A DNA stretch of 64,000 nucleotides from Pseudoneobacillus sp042683745 (GCF_042683745.1 NZ_JBHUJX010000008.1:496001-560000); one strand, 5' to 3'; shown: positions 17,044 through 25,880, numbered from the stretch's first letter. The notes: a model not told the origin generated them from the letters alone. Translations and numbers: made by a program.

Positions 17044-18018
17044 ATGTTGGAGCAAGTTATAGTTTTCACAATATTGATGGGATTTCTCGTAACAGTATTA
17101 CTTTCTCCCATTTTTATACCTTTCTTAAGAAGGTTAAAATTCGGGCAAAGTATTCGTGAAGAAGGTCCAAAAAGCCATCAAAAAAAATCTGGAACACCGA
17201 CAATGGGTGGTTTGATCATTCTACTTTCCATTATCATTACGACAATTGTTATGACAGGGAAATTTGCAGAACCGACTGTAAAAACATATTTACTTCTTTT
17301 TGTAACAATAGGCTTTGGTTTGTTGGGCTTTTTAGATGATTTTATTAAAGTTGTAATGAAGCGAAATCTTGGACTAACTTCTAGACAAAAGCTTCTAGGT
17401 CAAATTATTATTGCATCCATATTTTATTTTGTATTTAAGCAAAATGAATTTTCAACAGAACTTACCATTCCGCTCATCGATTATTCTATTGAGCTAGGTT
17501 GGTTTTATTATCTTTTTGTCGTCTTTTGGCTCGTAGGTTTTTCCAATGCTGTTAATTTAACTGATGGTCTTGATGGCCTATTGTCAGGAACGGCCGCAAT
17601 TGCATTTGGAGCGTTTGCCGTACTTGCATGGAGCCTTTCGCAGCTTGAAATTGCCATTTTTTCTGTAGCTGTTGTTGGAGCTGTGTTAGGCTTTTTAGTG
17701 TTTAATGCACATCCTGCCAAAGTATTTATGGGTGACACGGGTTCTTTAGCATTAGGTGGCGCCATTGCAACGATAGCTATTCTAACAAAAATGGAGATCA
17801 TTTTACTCATTATCGGTGGTGTTTTTGTTATAGAAACGCTATCAGTCATGTTACAAGTTTTTTCATTTAAAACGACTGGGAAACGGATATTTAAAATGAG
17901 TCCACTTCACCATCATTATGAATTGGTTGGTTGGTCTGAATGGCGAGTTGTAGTTACTTTCTGGAGTGTAGGCTTACTTTGTGCAATACTTGGAATCTAT
18001 ATTGAGGTGTGGTTGTAA
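17044..18018 (+). CDS. mraY: Phospho-MurNAc-pentapeptide transferase MraY
   Basis: A 324-aa polytopic membrane protein with about ten helices. The family signatures are visible: PTMGGLIIL (about 53-61), the Asp pair in GFLDDFIKV (about 96-104), NAVNLTDGLDGL (about 168-179) and the cytoplasmic loop SPLHHHYELVGWSE (about 285-298). It transfers phospho-MurNAc-pentapeptide to undecaprenyl phosphate to make lipid I. The ribosome binding site AGGAGGGG lies within the end of the upstream ORF. It is followed directly by murD. Confidence 0.96.
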   Translation: MLEQVIVFTILMGFLVTVLLSPIFIPFLRRLKFGQSIREEGPKSHQKKSGTPTMGGLIILLSIIITTIVMTGKFAEPTVKTYLLLFVTIGFGLLGFLDDFIKVVMKRNLGLTSRQKLLGQIIIASIFYFVFKQNEFSTELTIPLIDYSIELGWFYYLFVVFWLVGFSNAVNLTDGLDGLLSGTAAIAFGAFAVLAWSLSQLEIAIFSVAVVGAVLGFLVFNAHPAKVFMGDTGSLALGGAIATIAILTKMEIILLIIGGVFVIETLSVMLQVFSFKTTGKRIFKMSPLHHHYELVGWSEWRVVVTFWSVGLLCAILGIYIEVWL

Positions 18019-19368
18019 TTGAGACAAATAAAAAAGTATCAACATAAAAAAATATTAGTACTTGGTTTAGCAAAAAGTGGGGTAAGTGCAGCTTCCTTAT
18101 TACATAAGCTAGGTGCCTTTGTGACGATTAATGATAAAAAACCTTTATCTGAAAATCCTGAGGCTCAAGGGCTGCTTGAGCAAGGAATTACTGTAATATG
18201 TGGTGATCACCCTGTGGAGTTATTAGATCAAGGGTTCGAACTTGTCGTAAAAAACCCAGGGATTCCCTATTACAATCCTATGATTGAGAGAGCAGTGGAG
18301 TTAGGAATACCAATTATTACAGAAGTAGAGTTAGCTTATGAAATTTCTGATGCACCATTCATTGGTATAACAGGTACAAACGGAAAAACAACCACAACTA
18401 CACTTATATTTGAAATACTACAACAAGCAAGCCTAAAGCCGCTAATTGCAGGTAATATTGGAACCGTCGCTTCAGAAGTTGCTCAGGTTGCTTCAAAAGA
18501 TAATCATATTGTTATCGAATTATCATCATTTCAATTAATGGGAATAGAAACTTTTCAACCGAAAATTGCCATTTTGACAAATTTGTATGATGCCCATCTT
18601 GATTACCATTGTACTAGACAAGAATATTTTGGGGCAAAGTCATTGATTACAAAAAATCAGACAGAGGATGATTATTTTATTGTAAACAGTGACCAAGAAG
18701 TAGTAATGGAAATTGCTAGACTTTCTAAAGCTCAAATTGTTCCTTTTTCAACTAAGAAATATTTAGAAGAAGGCGCAGCTGTTAAGGATGGTTGGATTTA
18801 TTTTAACGGTGAACCAATTATAGAAAGAGACAAAGTGGTTTTACCTGGCGATCATAATTTAGAAAATATTCTATCTGCAATTGCGGCTGCAAAATTATCT
18901 GGGATAAACAATGAAGCTATTCAGAGGGTTTTAACTATGTTTACAGGTGTAAGGCATCGTTTGCAATTTATTGGCGAAAAACAGGGTAGAAAAATTTATA
19001 ACGATTCGAAGGCTACAAATATTTTGGCAACGAAAAATGCATTAGCCGCATTTATAGAGCCTGTTATTTTATTAGCTGGCGGTTTGGATCGTGGGAATGA
19101 ATTTGATGAACTTCTACCAGCCTTGAAAAACGTAAAGGCATTGATTACATTTGGGCAGACAGCTGAAAAACTTGAACGTGTAGGTAAGGAAGCAGGAATA
19201 AAAACGATTAAGCGTGTCGATAATGTTGAAAAGGCCGTGCCTGTAGCTTATGAACTTTCCGAGGCAAATGATGTTATTTTGTTATCTCCTGCATGTGCGA
19301 GTTGGGATCAATATAAAACTTTTGAGGTCAGGGGAGACATGTTTGTAAATGCTGTGCATAAGCTTTAG
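18019..19368 (+). CDS. murD: UDP-MurNAc-L-alanine:D-glutamate ligase MurD
   Basis: A 449-aa Mur ligase with an N-terminal Rossmann-like domain (LVLGLAKSGVSAA, about 13-25), the ATP loop GITGTNGKTTTT (about 115-126) and the C-terminal LLSPACASWDQYKTFEVRGD signature region (about 418-437). It adds D-glutamate to UDP-MurNAc-L-Ala in the cytoplasm. The start is a TTG directly after the mraY stop, with GAGGTG about 8 nt upstream inside mraY. No in-frame ATG gives the conserved N terminus. Confidence 0.95.
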   Translation: MRQIKKYQHKKILVLGLAKSGVSAASLLHKLGAFVTINDKKPLSENPEAQGLLEQGITVICGDHPVELLDQGFELVVKNPGIPYYNPMIERAVELGIPIITEVELAYEISDAPFIGITGTNGKTTTTTLIFEILQQASLKPLIAGNIGTVASEVAQVASKDNHIVIELSSFQLMGIETFQPKIAILTNLYDAHLDYHCTRQEYFGAKSLITKNQTEDDYFIVNSDQEVVMEIARLSKAQIVPFSTKKYLEEGAAVKDGWIYFNGEPIIERDKVVLPGDHNLENILSAIAAAKLSGINNEAIQRVLTMFTGVRHRLQFIGEKQGRKIYNDSKATNILATKNALAAFIEPVILLAGGLDRGNEFDELLPALKNVKALITFGQTAEKLERVGKEAGIKTIKRVDNVEKAVPVAYELSEANDVILLSPACASWDQYKTFEVRGDMFVNAVHKL

Positions 19369-19370
19369 TA

Positions 19371-19451
19371 AGGGCTTGTCTACATAAAGAAATCGGTGTA
19401 CCGCCTGACGAAAAAGTGGTTCGGGACAAAACAATTTCCCGAAATAGCCCT
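19371..19451 (+). other. Nested inverted repeats between murD and spoVE
   Basis: The 110-nt gap holds an inner hairpin (TTCGGGA at 19420-19426, TCCCGAA at 19437-19443) enclosed by an outer pair (AGGGCT at 19371-19376, AGCCCT at 19446-19451). There is no T-tract, so this is not an ordinary terminator. It could be a leader structure for spoVE. Confidence 0.4.
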
Positions 19452-19478
19452 AAAACATGTAGTCGAGGTGTGTAAATA

Positions 19479-20579
19479 GTGTCGACAAAAAAAGCTACCC
19501 CTGATTTAATTTTAATGATTACCACTTTTACCCTTTTAGCAATAGGTTTAGTAATGGTTTATAGCGCAAGTGCTGTTTGGGCCGAGTATAAATTCGAAGA
19601 TTCCTTTTTCTTTGCTAAAAGACAAATGTTGTTTGCTGGTGTTGGAATTATTGCTATGTTCTTTATCATGAATATCAATTATTGGACATGGAGAACATGG
19701 GCAAAAGTCATTTTAATTATTTGCTTTATTTTATTGATTGCCGTATTAATACCGGGGATTGGTAATGTAAGAAATGGATCCAGAAGTTGGATTGGAGTTG
19801 GAGCTTTTTCGATACAGCCATCTGAATTTATGAAGCTTGCGATGATCGCCTTTCTCGCTAAATTTCTATCAGAAAATCAAAAGGTGATTACTTCCTTTAA
19901 AAAGGGACTTATTCCATCATTAGGACTAGTTTTCCTCGCATTTGCTTTAATTATGCTCCAACCTGATCTAGGAACAGGAACTGTAATGGTCGGTACCTGT
20001 GTTGTAATGATTCTAGTAGCTGGAGCAAGGATATGGCATTTTGCCATTTTCGGACTGATAGGCTTAGCTGGATTCGTAGGACTTGTCATATCTGCACCAT
20101 ACCGAATTAAACGTATTACTTCATTTCTAGACCCATGGCAAGATCCACTTGGTAGTGGGTTTCAGATCATTCAATCATTATATGCTATTGGACCGGGTGG
20201 ACTTTTTGGCCTTGGCCTCGGGCAAAGTCGTCAGAAATTTTTCTATCTACCTGAGCCTCAAACTGATTTTATTTTTGCCATATTAGCCGAAGAGCTTGGT
20301 TTTATTGGTGGTTCATTCATCTTGTTACTTTTTGCTCTATTACTATGGCGGGGGATTCGTATTGCATTAGGTGCTCCAGACCTATTCGGAAGTTTTTTGG
20401 CTGTAGGAATCATTGCAATGGTGGCTATTCAAGTAATGATTAATATTGGTGTTGTAACAGGGCTAATGCCAGTTACTGGAATCACTTTACCTTTTCTAAG
20501 CTATGGAGGTTCCTCATTAACATTAATGTTAATGGCGATAGGGGTATTACTTAATATTAGTAGATATTCAAGATACTAA
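19479..20579 (+). CDS. spoVE: SpoVE, FtsW/RodA/SpoVE family lipid II polymerase
   Basis: A 366-aa SEDS-family membrane protein with about ten helices. Signatures include LVMVYSASAVWA (about 25-36), the GSRSWIGVGAFSIQPSEFMKLA stretch around 101-122, LQPDLGTGTVM (about 161-171) and the C-terminal PFLSYGGSSL (about 340-349). In sporulation SpoVE works with SpoVD to make cortex. GTG start at 19479 with GAGGTGTG upstream. Its position between murD and murG is where both ftsW and spoVE occur; in Bacillus this copy is spoVE, with ftsW elsewhere. Confidence 0.9.
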   Translation: MSTKKATPDLILMITTFTLLAIGLVMVYSASAVWAEYKFEDSFFFAKRQMLFAGVGIIAMFFIMNINYWTWRTWAKVILIICFILLIAVLIPGIGNVRNGSRSWIGVGAFSIQPSEFMKLAMIAFLAKFLSENQKVITSFKKGLIPSLGLVFLAFALIMLQPDLGTGTVMVGTCVVMILVAGARIWHFAIFGLIGLAGFVGLVISAPYRIKRITSFLDPWQDPLGSGFQIIQSLYAIGPGGLFGLGLGQSRQKFFYLPEPQTDFIFAILAEELGFIGGSFILLLFALLLWRGIRIALGAPDLFGSFLAVGIIAMVAIQVMINIGVVTGLMPVTGITLPFLSYGGSSLTLMLMAIGVLLNISRYSRY

Positions 20580-20610
20580 CCATTCGAACGGCCGCACCTA
20601 GATAAAATGA

Positions 20611-20642
20611 ACCCTGTTTTTTGCAGGGTCTTTTTGTTTTTT
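20611..20642 (+). terminator. Rho-independent terminator after spoVE
   Basis: The stem ACCCTG / CAGGGT encloses a 7-nt loop and is followed by a long T-rich tail. Confidence 0.75.
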
Positions 20643-20762
20643 CTCTACTAGAATTAGATTACCTGTTAAAATAAGGATTATTACAATTTTTTAACAAGTA
20701 ATTTAAAACAGTAATGTTCAAATAAAATTATAGTAGAATAGAATTCAGTTGGAGGTGGAGAA

Positions 20763-21860
20763 ATGAGAATTGTCGTAAGTGGTGGTGGTACAGGTGGGCA
20801 TATTTATCCTGCACTTGCCCTTATCCACGAAATACAGAAAAAATCTAAAGAAATAGAATTTTTATATATTGGAACACATGACGGGCTTGAAAGTAAAATT
20901 GTTCCTCGTGAAAAAATATTATTCAAGACAATACATATTACTGGATTTAAAAGAAAACTATCTATTGATAATATAAAAACGGTTTATCGTTTTCTTAAAG
21001 GTGTTAAGGAAAGTAAGAAATTATTAAGGGAGTTTAAGCCAGATGTCGTAATTGGGACTGGGGGCTATGTATGCGGACCAGTTGTTTATGCTGCGTCTAA
21101 ACTGGGTATCCCGACGATCATTCATGAACAGAACAGTGTTCCTGGGTTAACGAATAAATTTTTAAGTCGATATGTAGATAAAATTGCGGTCTGTTTTGAA
21201 GTGGCTAAAGAATATTTCCCTGCTGAAAAAGTGATTTTTACTGGCAATCCTAGAGCAACAGAAGTACTAGGTAACGACGCGATACAGGGTAGGTTGAAAG
21301 TAGGGCTAAAAACTAATTTGCCAGCTGTTTTAATTGTCGGCGGGAGTAGAGGAGCAAAACCGATAAATGAAGCAGTAATTAAATCATTATCGGAATTAGG
21401 ACAAAAACCGTATCAAGTTCTTTATGTTACGGGTGATATTCACTTTCCACATGTACAGCAAGAAGTGGATTTAGTTGGAAATCCTGAAAATGTGATCATT
21501 AAACCTTTTATACATAATATGCCTGAAGTTTTGGCGGGGATTGATTTAGTCGTAGCTCGATCAGGAGCGACAACTCTGGCTGAAATTACATCTTTAGGTA
21601 TTCCAAGTATATTAATTCCAAGCCCATATGTAACGAATAATCATCAAGAAAAAAATGCAAAAGCTCTAAGTGAAAAAGGAGCAGCGGAATTGGTGTTGGA
21701 AAATGATTTATCAGGCAAACTTTTAGTGGAGAAAATAGACCAAATTCTATTACATAAAGATAGATGGATGCGAATGAAAGCAGAATCCAAAGCTTTAGGA
21801 GTACCAGATGCAGCTGAGCGGTTATATAAAGTAATGAAGCAGATTGCCATTAAGGAATAA
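20763..21860 (+). CDS. murG: UDP-GlcNAc:lipid I transferase MurG
   Basis: A 365-aa GT-B glycosyltransferase. It carries the N-terminal GGGTGGHIYPALAL loop (7-20), the second glycine loop GGSRGAKPINEAV (about 194-206) and the UDP-GlcNAc-binding segment RSGATTLAEITSLGIPSILIPSP (about 260-282; E269 family Glu). It adds GlcNAc to lipid I to make lipid II on the inner membrane face. GGAGGTGG lies before the ATG. It follows a terminator, so it probably has its own promoter in the AT-rich 180-nt gap. Confidence 0.95.
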   Translation: MRIVVSGGGTGGHIYPALALIHEIQKKSKEIEFLYIGTHDGLESKIVPREKILFKTIHITGFKRKLSIDNIKTVYRFLKGVKESKKLLREFKPDVVIGTGGYVCGPVVYAASKLGIPTIIHEQNSVPGLTNKFLSRYVDKIAVCFEVAKEYFPAEKVIFTGNPRATEVLGNDAIQGRLKVGLKTNLPAVLIVGGSRGAKPINEAVIKSLSELGQKPYQVLYVTGDIHFPHVQQEVDLVGNPENVIIKPFIHNMPEVLAGIDLVVARSGATTLAEITSLGIPSILIPSPYVTNNHQEKNAKALSEKGAAELVLENDLSGKLLVEKIDQILLHKDRWMRMKAESKALGVPDAAERLYKVMKQIAIKE

Positions 21861-21933
21861 AAAAGTAGCCCAATGAAAATGACTGCATAAACTATTAATA
21901 ACTTCGAAAATAAGTAAGAAAGGGAGGTTGGAA

Positions 21934-22842
21934 ATGAACGGATTAATAAATGATTTCATGCAATTAAACATAGGTAAAGTAAAACAAAGTGAACTTTTAG
22001 CTAACCATACAACGATAAAAATTGGAGGACCAGCAGATATTTTTGTAGAACCATCATCCATTGAAAATCTTGAAAAATTAATGGAAATCATTATAAAACA
22101 TCAAGTTCCGTGGCGTGCCATCGGAAGAGGTTCTAATCTATTAGTTTCTGATAAAGGGATTGAAGGGGTTGTCATAAAGCTAGGACAAGGAATTGACAAC
22201 TTAACAATAGAAGGATCAGAAATTAAGGTTGGTGGAGGTCATTCCTTAATAAGCCTATCGACTATGTTGAGTAAAAAAGGTTATTCGGGACTGGAATTTG
22301 CAAGTGGGATACCGGGATCATTAGGTGGAGCTGTATATATGAATGCCGGTGCGCATGGATCAGATATTTCAAAAATATTCAAAAAGGCAAGAATTCTTTT
22401 TAGTGATGGGACAATTGAGTGGCTTACGAACGAGGAAATGGAATTTTCATATCGAACGTCCATATTGCAAAAGAAAAGACCTGGTATCGTATTAGAAGCC
22501 GTTTTACTTTTACAAAATGGCGATAAAGAAAAAATTGTTGCTGAAATGCAAAAGAATAAAGATTATCGAAAAGATACTCAGCCTTGGAATTATCCATGTG
22601 CGGGAAGTATTTTTCGAAATCCACTACCAAACTATGCAGGAAAGCTTATTGAAGTTGCAGGTTTAAAAGGATATTCCATCGGCGGGGCAAAAATATCTGA
22701 AATGCATGGGAATTTCATTGTTAATGCAGGGAATGCAACTGCTGAAGATGTGTTGGCATTAATTCAGCACGTAAAGAAAACAATCTATGATTTATATGAA
22801 ATTGAAATGGAAACGGAAGTAGAAATAATCGGACGAAGCTAG
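21934..22842 (+). CDS. murB: UDP-N-acetylenolpyruvoylglucosamine reductase MurB
   Basis: A 302-aa FAD enzyme. The FAD-binding motifs are HTTIKIGGPADIF (about 27-39), AIGRGSNLLVSDKGIEG (about 61-77) and ASGIPGSLGGAVYMNAGAHG (about 125-144). The catalytic region is PCAGSIFRNP (about 220-229), and the tail contains EIETEVEIIG-like residues. It reduces UDP-GlcNAc-enolpyruvate to UDP-MurNAc. ATG 21934 is preferred because AGGGAGG ends 6 nt before it; the TTG at 21928 abuts the same site. Confidence 0.94.
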   Translation: MNGLINDFMQLNIGKVKQSELLANHTTIKIGGPADIFVEPSSIENLEKLMEIIIKHQVPWRAIGRGSNLLVSDKGIEGVVIKLGQGIDNLTIEGSEIKVGGGHSLISLSTMLSKKGYSGLEFASGIPGSLGGAVYMNAGAHGSDISKIFKKARILFSDGTIEWLTNEEMEFSYRTSILQKKRPGIVLEAVLLLQNGDKEKIVAEMQKNKDYRKDTQPWNYPCAGSIFRNPLPNYAGKLIEVAGLKGYSIGGAKISEMHGNFIVNAGNATAEDVLALIQHVKKTIYDLYEIEMETEVEIIGRS

Positions 22843-22958
22843 CCAAATTTGGATAGGATAATAGGCTAGTTTTACTAAAAAACCACTTACGATTTACAAA
22901 TATTGTGATATAATATTTTTTTAGAGACTGGCAAAAAAATAGAGAAGGTGCCTTACGT

Positions 22959-22992
22959 AACGGCATGAACTTGTTCGTGCCGTTGTTTTGGT
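22959..22992 (+). terminator. Terminator between murB and divIB
   Basis: An 11-bp stem (AACGGCATGAA with TTCGTGCCGTT, one wobble) with a 4-nt loop is followed by GTTTTGGTTT. It precedes a dispersed repeat copy and probably ends the murG-murB transcript. Confidence 0.7.
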
Positions 22993-23030
22993 TTAAGTTA
23001 AGAAAGGCAATTAATATTGGACTTCGTAAG

Positions 23031-23151
23031 TTGTCCAGCTCCAGCGCCTAGCCCATCGAGATCTATGTTCGCCACCCAAAAAGTCAAAGAACGACTTTCC
23101 GGGTGTCGAAGCATTTGCTTGTCGGGGCTAATCAAGGCGCATCCGCTTTTC
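23031..23151. repeat. Dispersed structured intergenic repeat, copy 1
   Basis: It begins TTGTCCAGCTCCAGCGCC and ends GCGCATCCGCTTTTC, and contains an inner hairpin with CACCC/GGGTG and AGTC/GACT arms (about 23070-23104). It shares blocks with copies at 31796, 38869 and 56010. Elements with these ends are common in Bacillus genomes as far as I recall. It has no coding potential. Confidence 0.75.
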
Positions 23152-23178
23152 TAATAAGCTTAAGGGGTGGTGAATTTA

Positions 23179-23964
23179 GTGGGTAAAGGAAATATTGTTT
23201 CACTGGAAGATCGAGTTCCAAAGTTGAAACAACAACGAAGAAAAAAGGCAAATAGGCGTTTGATATTTTTATTATTATTATTTTTCTCTCTAATTGCCTG
23301 TGTTTCTTATATCCAATCCCCTTTAAGTAAAGTTAAGAATATTCAAGTCTTTGGACAAAATTTATACAATAAAGATCAAATTATTTCACAATCCGGTTTA
23401 GATAGGAACCAAAATATTTGGAAAGTGGACAAGAGTGAGATTGCTCTCCAAATCAAAAAACTACCAGAAGTAAAAAAAGTAAAGGTATCTGTTAAATTAC
23501 CTAATACTGTACAAATCAAAATTGAAGAATATAAACGAATGGCTTTCTTTGCTAAAGAAACGTCGTTTTATCCAGTATTAGAAAATGGGAAAATATTAAA
23601 GGAACAAAAACTAAATCAATTGCCATACAGTGCACCTATTTTAAAGGAATTTAAGGAAGGAAAGCCTTTGGAAGAAATGATTGTAAGCTTAAAAGCATTA
23701 CCTCCAGAGGTAGTCAATTCCATATCAGAAATTCATCATACACCAACAAAAACAGATCATTATCATATTACCTTATTTATGAATGATGGATTTGAAGTGA
23801 GTGCTACATTAAGAACATTTTCTGAAAAAATGAAACATTATCCCTCCATACTTAGCCAATTAGACCAGAATATTAAAGGTGTCATTGATTTAGAAGTGGG
23901 ATCTTACTTTAAAGCCTATGAAGCGAAAGGGGAGGAATCGCTTGAAGATAAAGGTGAAAGGTAA
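23179..23964 (+). CDS. divIB: Cell division protein DivIB (FtsQ homologue)
   Basis: A bitopic protein of about 261 aa. It has a basic cytoplasmic tail ending KQQRRKKANRR, one transmembrane helix (about 31-50), then a POTRA-type domain (VKNIQVFGQNLYNKDQI onwards, about 56-125) and a beta domain. It forms a complex with FtsL and DivIC at the septum. The GTG at 23179 is chosen for spacing from AAGGGGTGG (23161-23170) and for similarity to the usual short N terminus; GTG 23167 overlaps that site. The next gene starts inside its 3' end. Confidence 0.9.
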   Translation: MGKGNIVSLEDRVPKLKQQRRKKANRRLIFLLLLFFSLIACVSYIQSPLSKVKNIQVFGQNLYNKDQIISQSGLDRNQNIWKVDKSEIALQIKKLPEVKKVKVSVKLPNTVQIKIEEYKRMAFFAKETSFYPVLENGKILKEQKLNQLPYSAPILKEFKEGKPLEEMIVSLKALPPEVVNSISEIHHTPTKTDHYHITLFMNDGFEVSATLRTFSEKMKHYPSILSQLDQNIKGVIDLEVGSYFKAYEAKGEESLEDKGER

Positions 23965-24643
23965 TCATGTTATCTTAGCCCTTGTCTTTCTTGTTCTTGG
24001 GTATATGATTGCTTTTTCTTACCACTTAACAGAACGTGTCAATGAGAATAAACCAAAAACGAATAATCAATGGGAACGTAATTTAAGTCTTCGTAATCAA
24101 ATCATCAATGAACAAGAGAGAAATCGTGACTTACAAAAAGAATTAAATAAAAAGCAAGAAAAAGTTTCACAAATAGAAAAAGAATTATCGAAAGAAGCAC
24201 AAATCTTCTTTAATTTAGCTGAAGATACGGAAAAATACCGTATGTTTTTAGGGAAAATTAAAGTAAAGGGAAAAGGAGTAGAAGTAACTCTAGCCGATGG
24301 TGATTATAATCCAATAGAGGAAAATGCAAATAATTATATTGTGCACGAACACCATGTCTTTAAAGTGATAAATGAATTGTATATTTCTGGTGCGACTGCT
24401 ATATCGATCAATGGTCAAAGATTATCTCATAATTCTTATATTGTTTGTAATGGGCCAGTGATCACAGTGGATGGGTACCAACATCCAGCACCATTTATCA
24501 TAACGGCTATAGGTGATCCAGAGGTTTTATCTTCAGCACTAAGTCTAGTAGGTGGTGTTACGGATCAGCTTGTAAACGATAATATCGTTGTTACCTTAGC
24601 AACTAAAGAGGATATTTTACTAGATCCCATCCTAGGAAAATAA
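23942..24643 (+). CDS. ylxW: DUF881 family membrane-anchored protein (YlxW)
   Basis: About 233 aa, with an N-terminal membrane helix (about 8-26), a coiled coil (about 45-85) and a C-terminal DUF881 domain (VEVTLADG..., ISINGQRLSHNSYIVCNGPVI). TTG 23942 is the likely start, since GGGGAGGAA lies 5 nt upstream; the in-frame ATG at 23918 has no such site. It overlaps divIB by 23 nt. In B. subtilis ylxW and ylxX lie between divIB and sbp. The function is not established; position suggests a division-associated envelope role. Confidence 0.85.
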   Translation: MKIKVKGNHVILALVFLVLGYMIAFSYHLTERVNENKPKTNNQWERNLSLRNQIINEQERNRDLQKELNKKQEKVSQIEKELSKEAQIFFNLAEDTEKYRMFLGKIKVKGKGVEVTLADGDYNPIEENANNYIVHEHHVFKVINELYISGATAISINGQRLSHNSYIVCNGPVITVDGYQHPAPFIITAIGDPEVLSSALSLVGGVTDQLVNDNIVVTLATKEDILLDPILGK

Positions 24644-24674
24644 TTAAAAATATTAAAGAAGGTCAGGTAGTAAG

Positions 24675-25403
24675 GTGAGCTTTAAAAAAAATTGGAGTTT
24701 TACGATGATTACCTTAGTTATCGGTTTTATGATTGCCATTCAGTTTCAAACGGTACAAAAACCAGTTGTTAGGGATACAAGGGACGTATGGCAACTTCGA
24801 GAGGATTTATTGAAGGAAAAGGAAATACAATCGAAGTTAATTAGAGAAATTCGTTCCAACGATGAAAAAATTGCTTCATATGAGACAACAAGACGACAAA
24901 GTAAAGAGCAGGTTTTAAGAGATACTTTAGAAGAGCTAAAACGTGAAGCAGGTTTAACTCCTATTACCGGTCCAGGGATTATTTTAAAGGTGGAGCCTAT
25001 ATATGAAGATATTGTATTAGGTGAGCCTTTAACTGATATTTCACCTGAGTTGTTGCAAAGGCTTTTAAATGAATTAAACATGTATGAAGCGAAATTTGTT
25101 GCCATTGATGGGAATCGGATTATTAATACAACTGTGATAAGAGATATTAATGGAGAAACAAAGATAGACGGAAATCGGATTTCACAAATTCCTTTTGAAG
25201 TCAGAGTCGTTGTTGAGAATATGGAAAAGGCTGAGAAGCTTTATAACCGTATGCAAGTCTCGAAATCAATGGAGGAGTTTTTCATTGATAATTTAAAAGT
25301 TTCAGTGACAAAACCTTTACAAGTAGTATCTATTCCAGCATATAGTGATACCATTCGAGTCCGTTTTATGGAGCCGATTAAGGCAGATAAAGGAGGAAGT
25401 TAG
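24675..25403 (+). CDS. ylxX: DUF881 family membrane-anchored protein (YlxX)
   Basis: 242 aa, a paralogue of the preceding gene product. It has an N-terminal membrane helix (about 6-24), a coiled coil (35-75), then a DUF881 domain (GLTPITGPGIILKVEP..., FVAIDGNRIINTTVIRDING). GTG start with GGTCAGGTAGTAAG upstream, so a moderate site. The tandem DUF881 pair is typical of the Bacillus dcw cluster. No catalytic residues are evident and the function is unknown. Confidence 0.85.
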   Translation: MSFKKNWSFTMITLVIGFMIAIQFQTVQKPVVRDTRDVWQLREDLLKEKEIQSKLIREIRSNDEKIASYETTRRQSKEQVLRDTLEELKREAGLTPITGPGIILKVEPIYEDIVLGEPLTDISPELLQRLLNELNMYEAKFVAIDGNRIINTTVIRDINGETKIDGNRISQIPFEVRVVVENMEKAEKLYNRMQVSKSMEEFFIDNLKVSVTKPLQVVSIPAYSDTIRVRFMEPIKADKGGS

Positions 25404-25406
25404 GTT

Positions 25407-25769
25407 ATGTGGCTTCCATTATTAGGTTTAATTGTTGGGGTTTTTCTCGGTTTGTTGACTGAAATCAGAATACCTGAAGAGTATTCCAACTATCTTTCAA
25501 TTGCCGTTTTAGCTGCATTTGATACATTATTCGGGGGAATACGGGCTCATTTACAAAAAATATATGATGAAAAAGTTTTTGTATCAGGATTCTTCTTTAA
25601 TATTATCCTTGCTGCAAGTTTGGCTTTCCTAGGTGTACATCTTGGTGTAGACTTGTATTTAGCAGCTGTGTTTGCATTTGGAGTAAGGCTTTTTCAAAAC
25701 ATTGCTGTAATACGAAGAATAATTTTAACAAAATGGTCAAGCAATCATGAAAAAATTGAAAAAATTTAG
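25407..25769 (+). CDS. sbp: Small basic membrane protein Sbp (DUF1290)
   Basis: 120 aa with about three or four membrane segments (1-20, 28-45, 57-76, 80-100) and a basic C-terminal tail (RRIILTKWSSNHEK). The motif IRIPEEYSNYLSIAVLAAFD (about 21-40) is characteristic. It lies just upstream of ftsA as in B. subtilis. It follows ylxX by 3 nt with GGAGG overlapping the ylxX end. The function is not known. Confidence 0.88.
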   Translation: MWLPLLGLIVGVFLGLLTEIRIPEEYSNYLSIAVLAAFDTLFGGIRAHLQKIYDEKVFVSGFFFNIILAASLAFLGVHLGVDLYLAAVFAFGVRLFQNIAVIRRIILTKWSSNHEKIEKI

Positions 25770-25776
25770 ATTTCTT

Positions 25777-25805
25777 AAAGGGAAAACTACAGTTGTGACG
25801 AATAT
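25777..25805 (+). promoter_or_regulatory. Candidate sigma-H promoter of ftsAZ
   Basis: AAAGGGAAA (25777-25785) and GACGAATAT (25797-25805), 11 nt apart, fit the sigma-H pattern RNAGGAWWW-N11/12-RNNGAATWW with one mismatch in the -35. In B. subtilis ftsAZ is known to have a sigma-H promoter used on entry into sporulation, so position and pattern agree. Confidence 0.55.
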
Positions 25806-25880
25806 TTTTAGTAAGAATTAGAATTAGGGAGTATTGATTGTTGTTCTTATTAGTAAATGTACTAAAGGAGGTGCCAAAGA

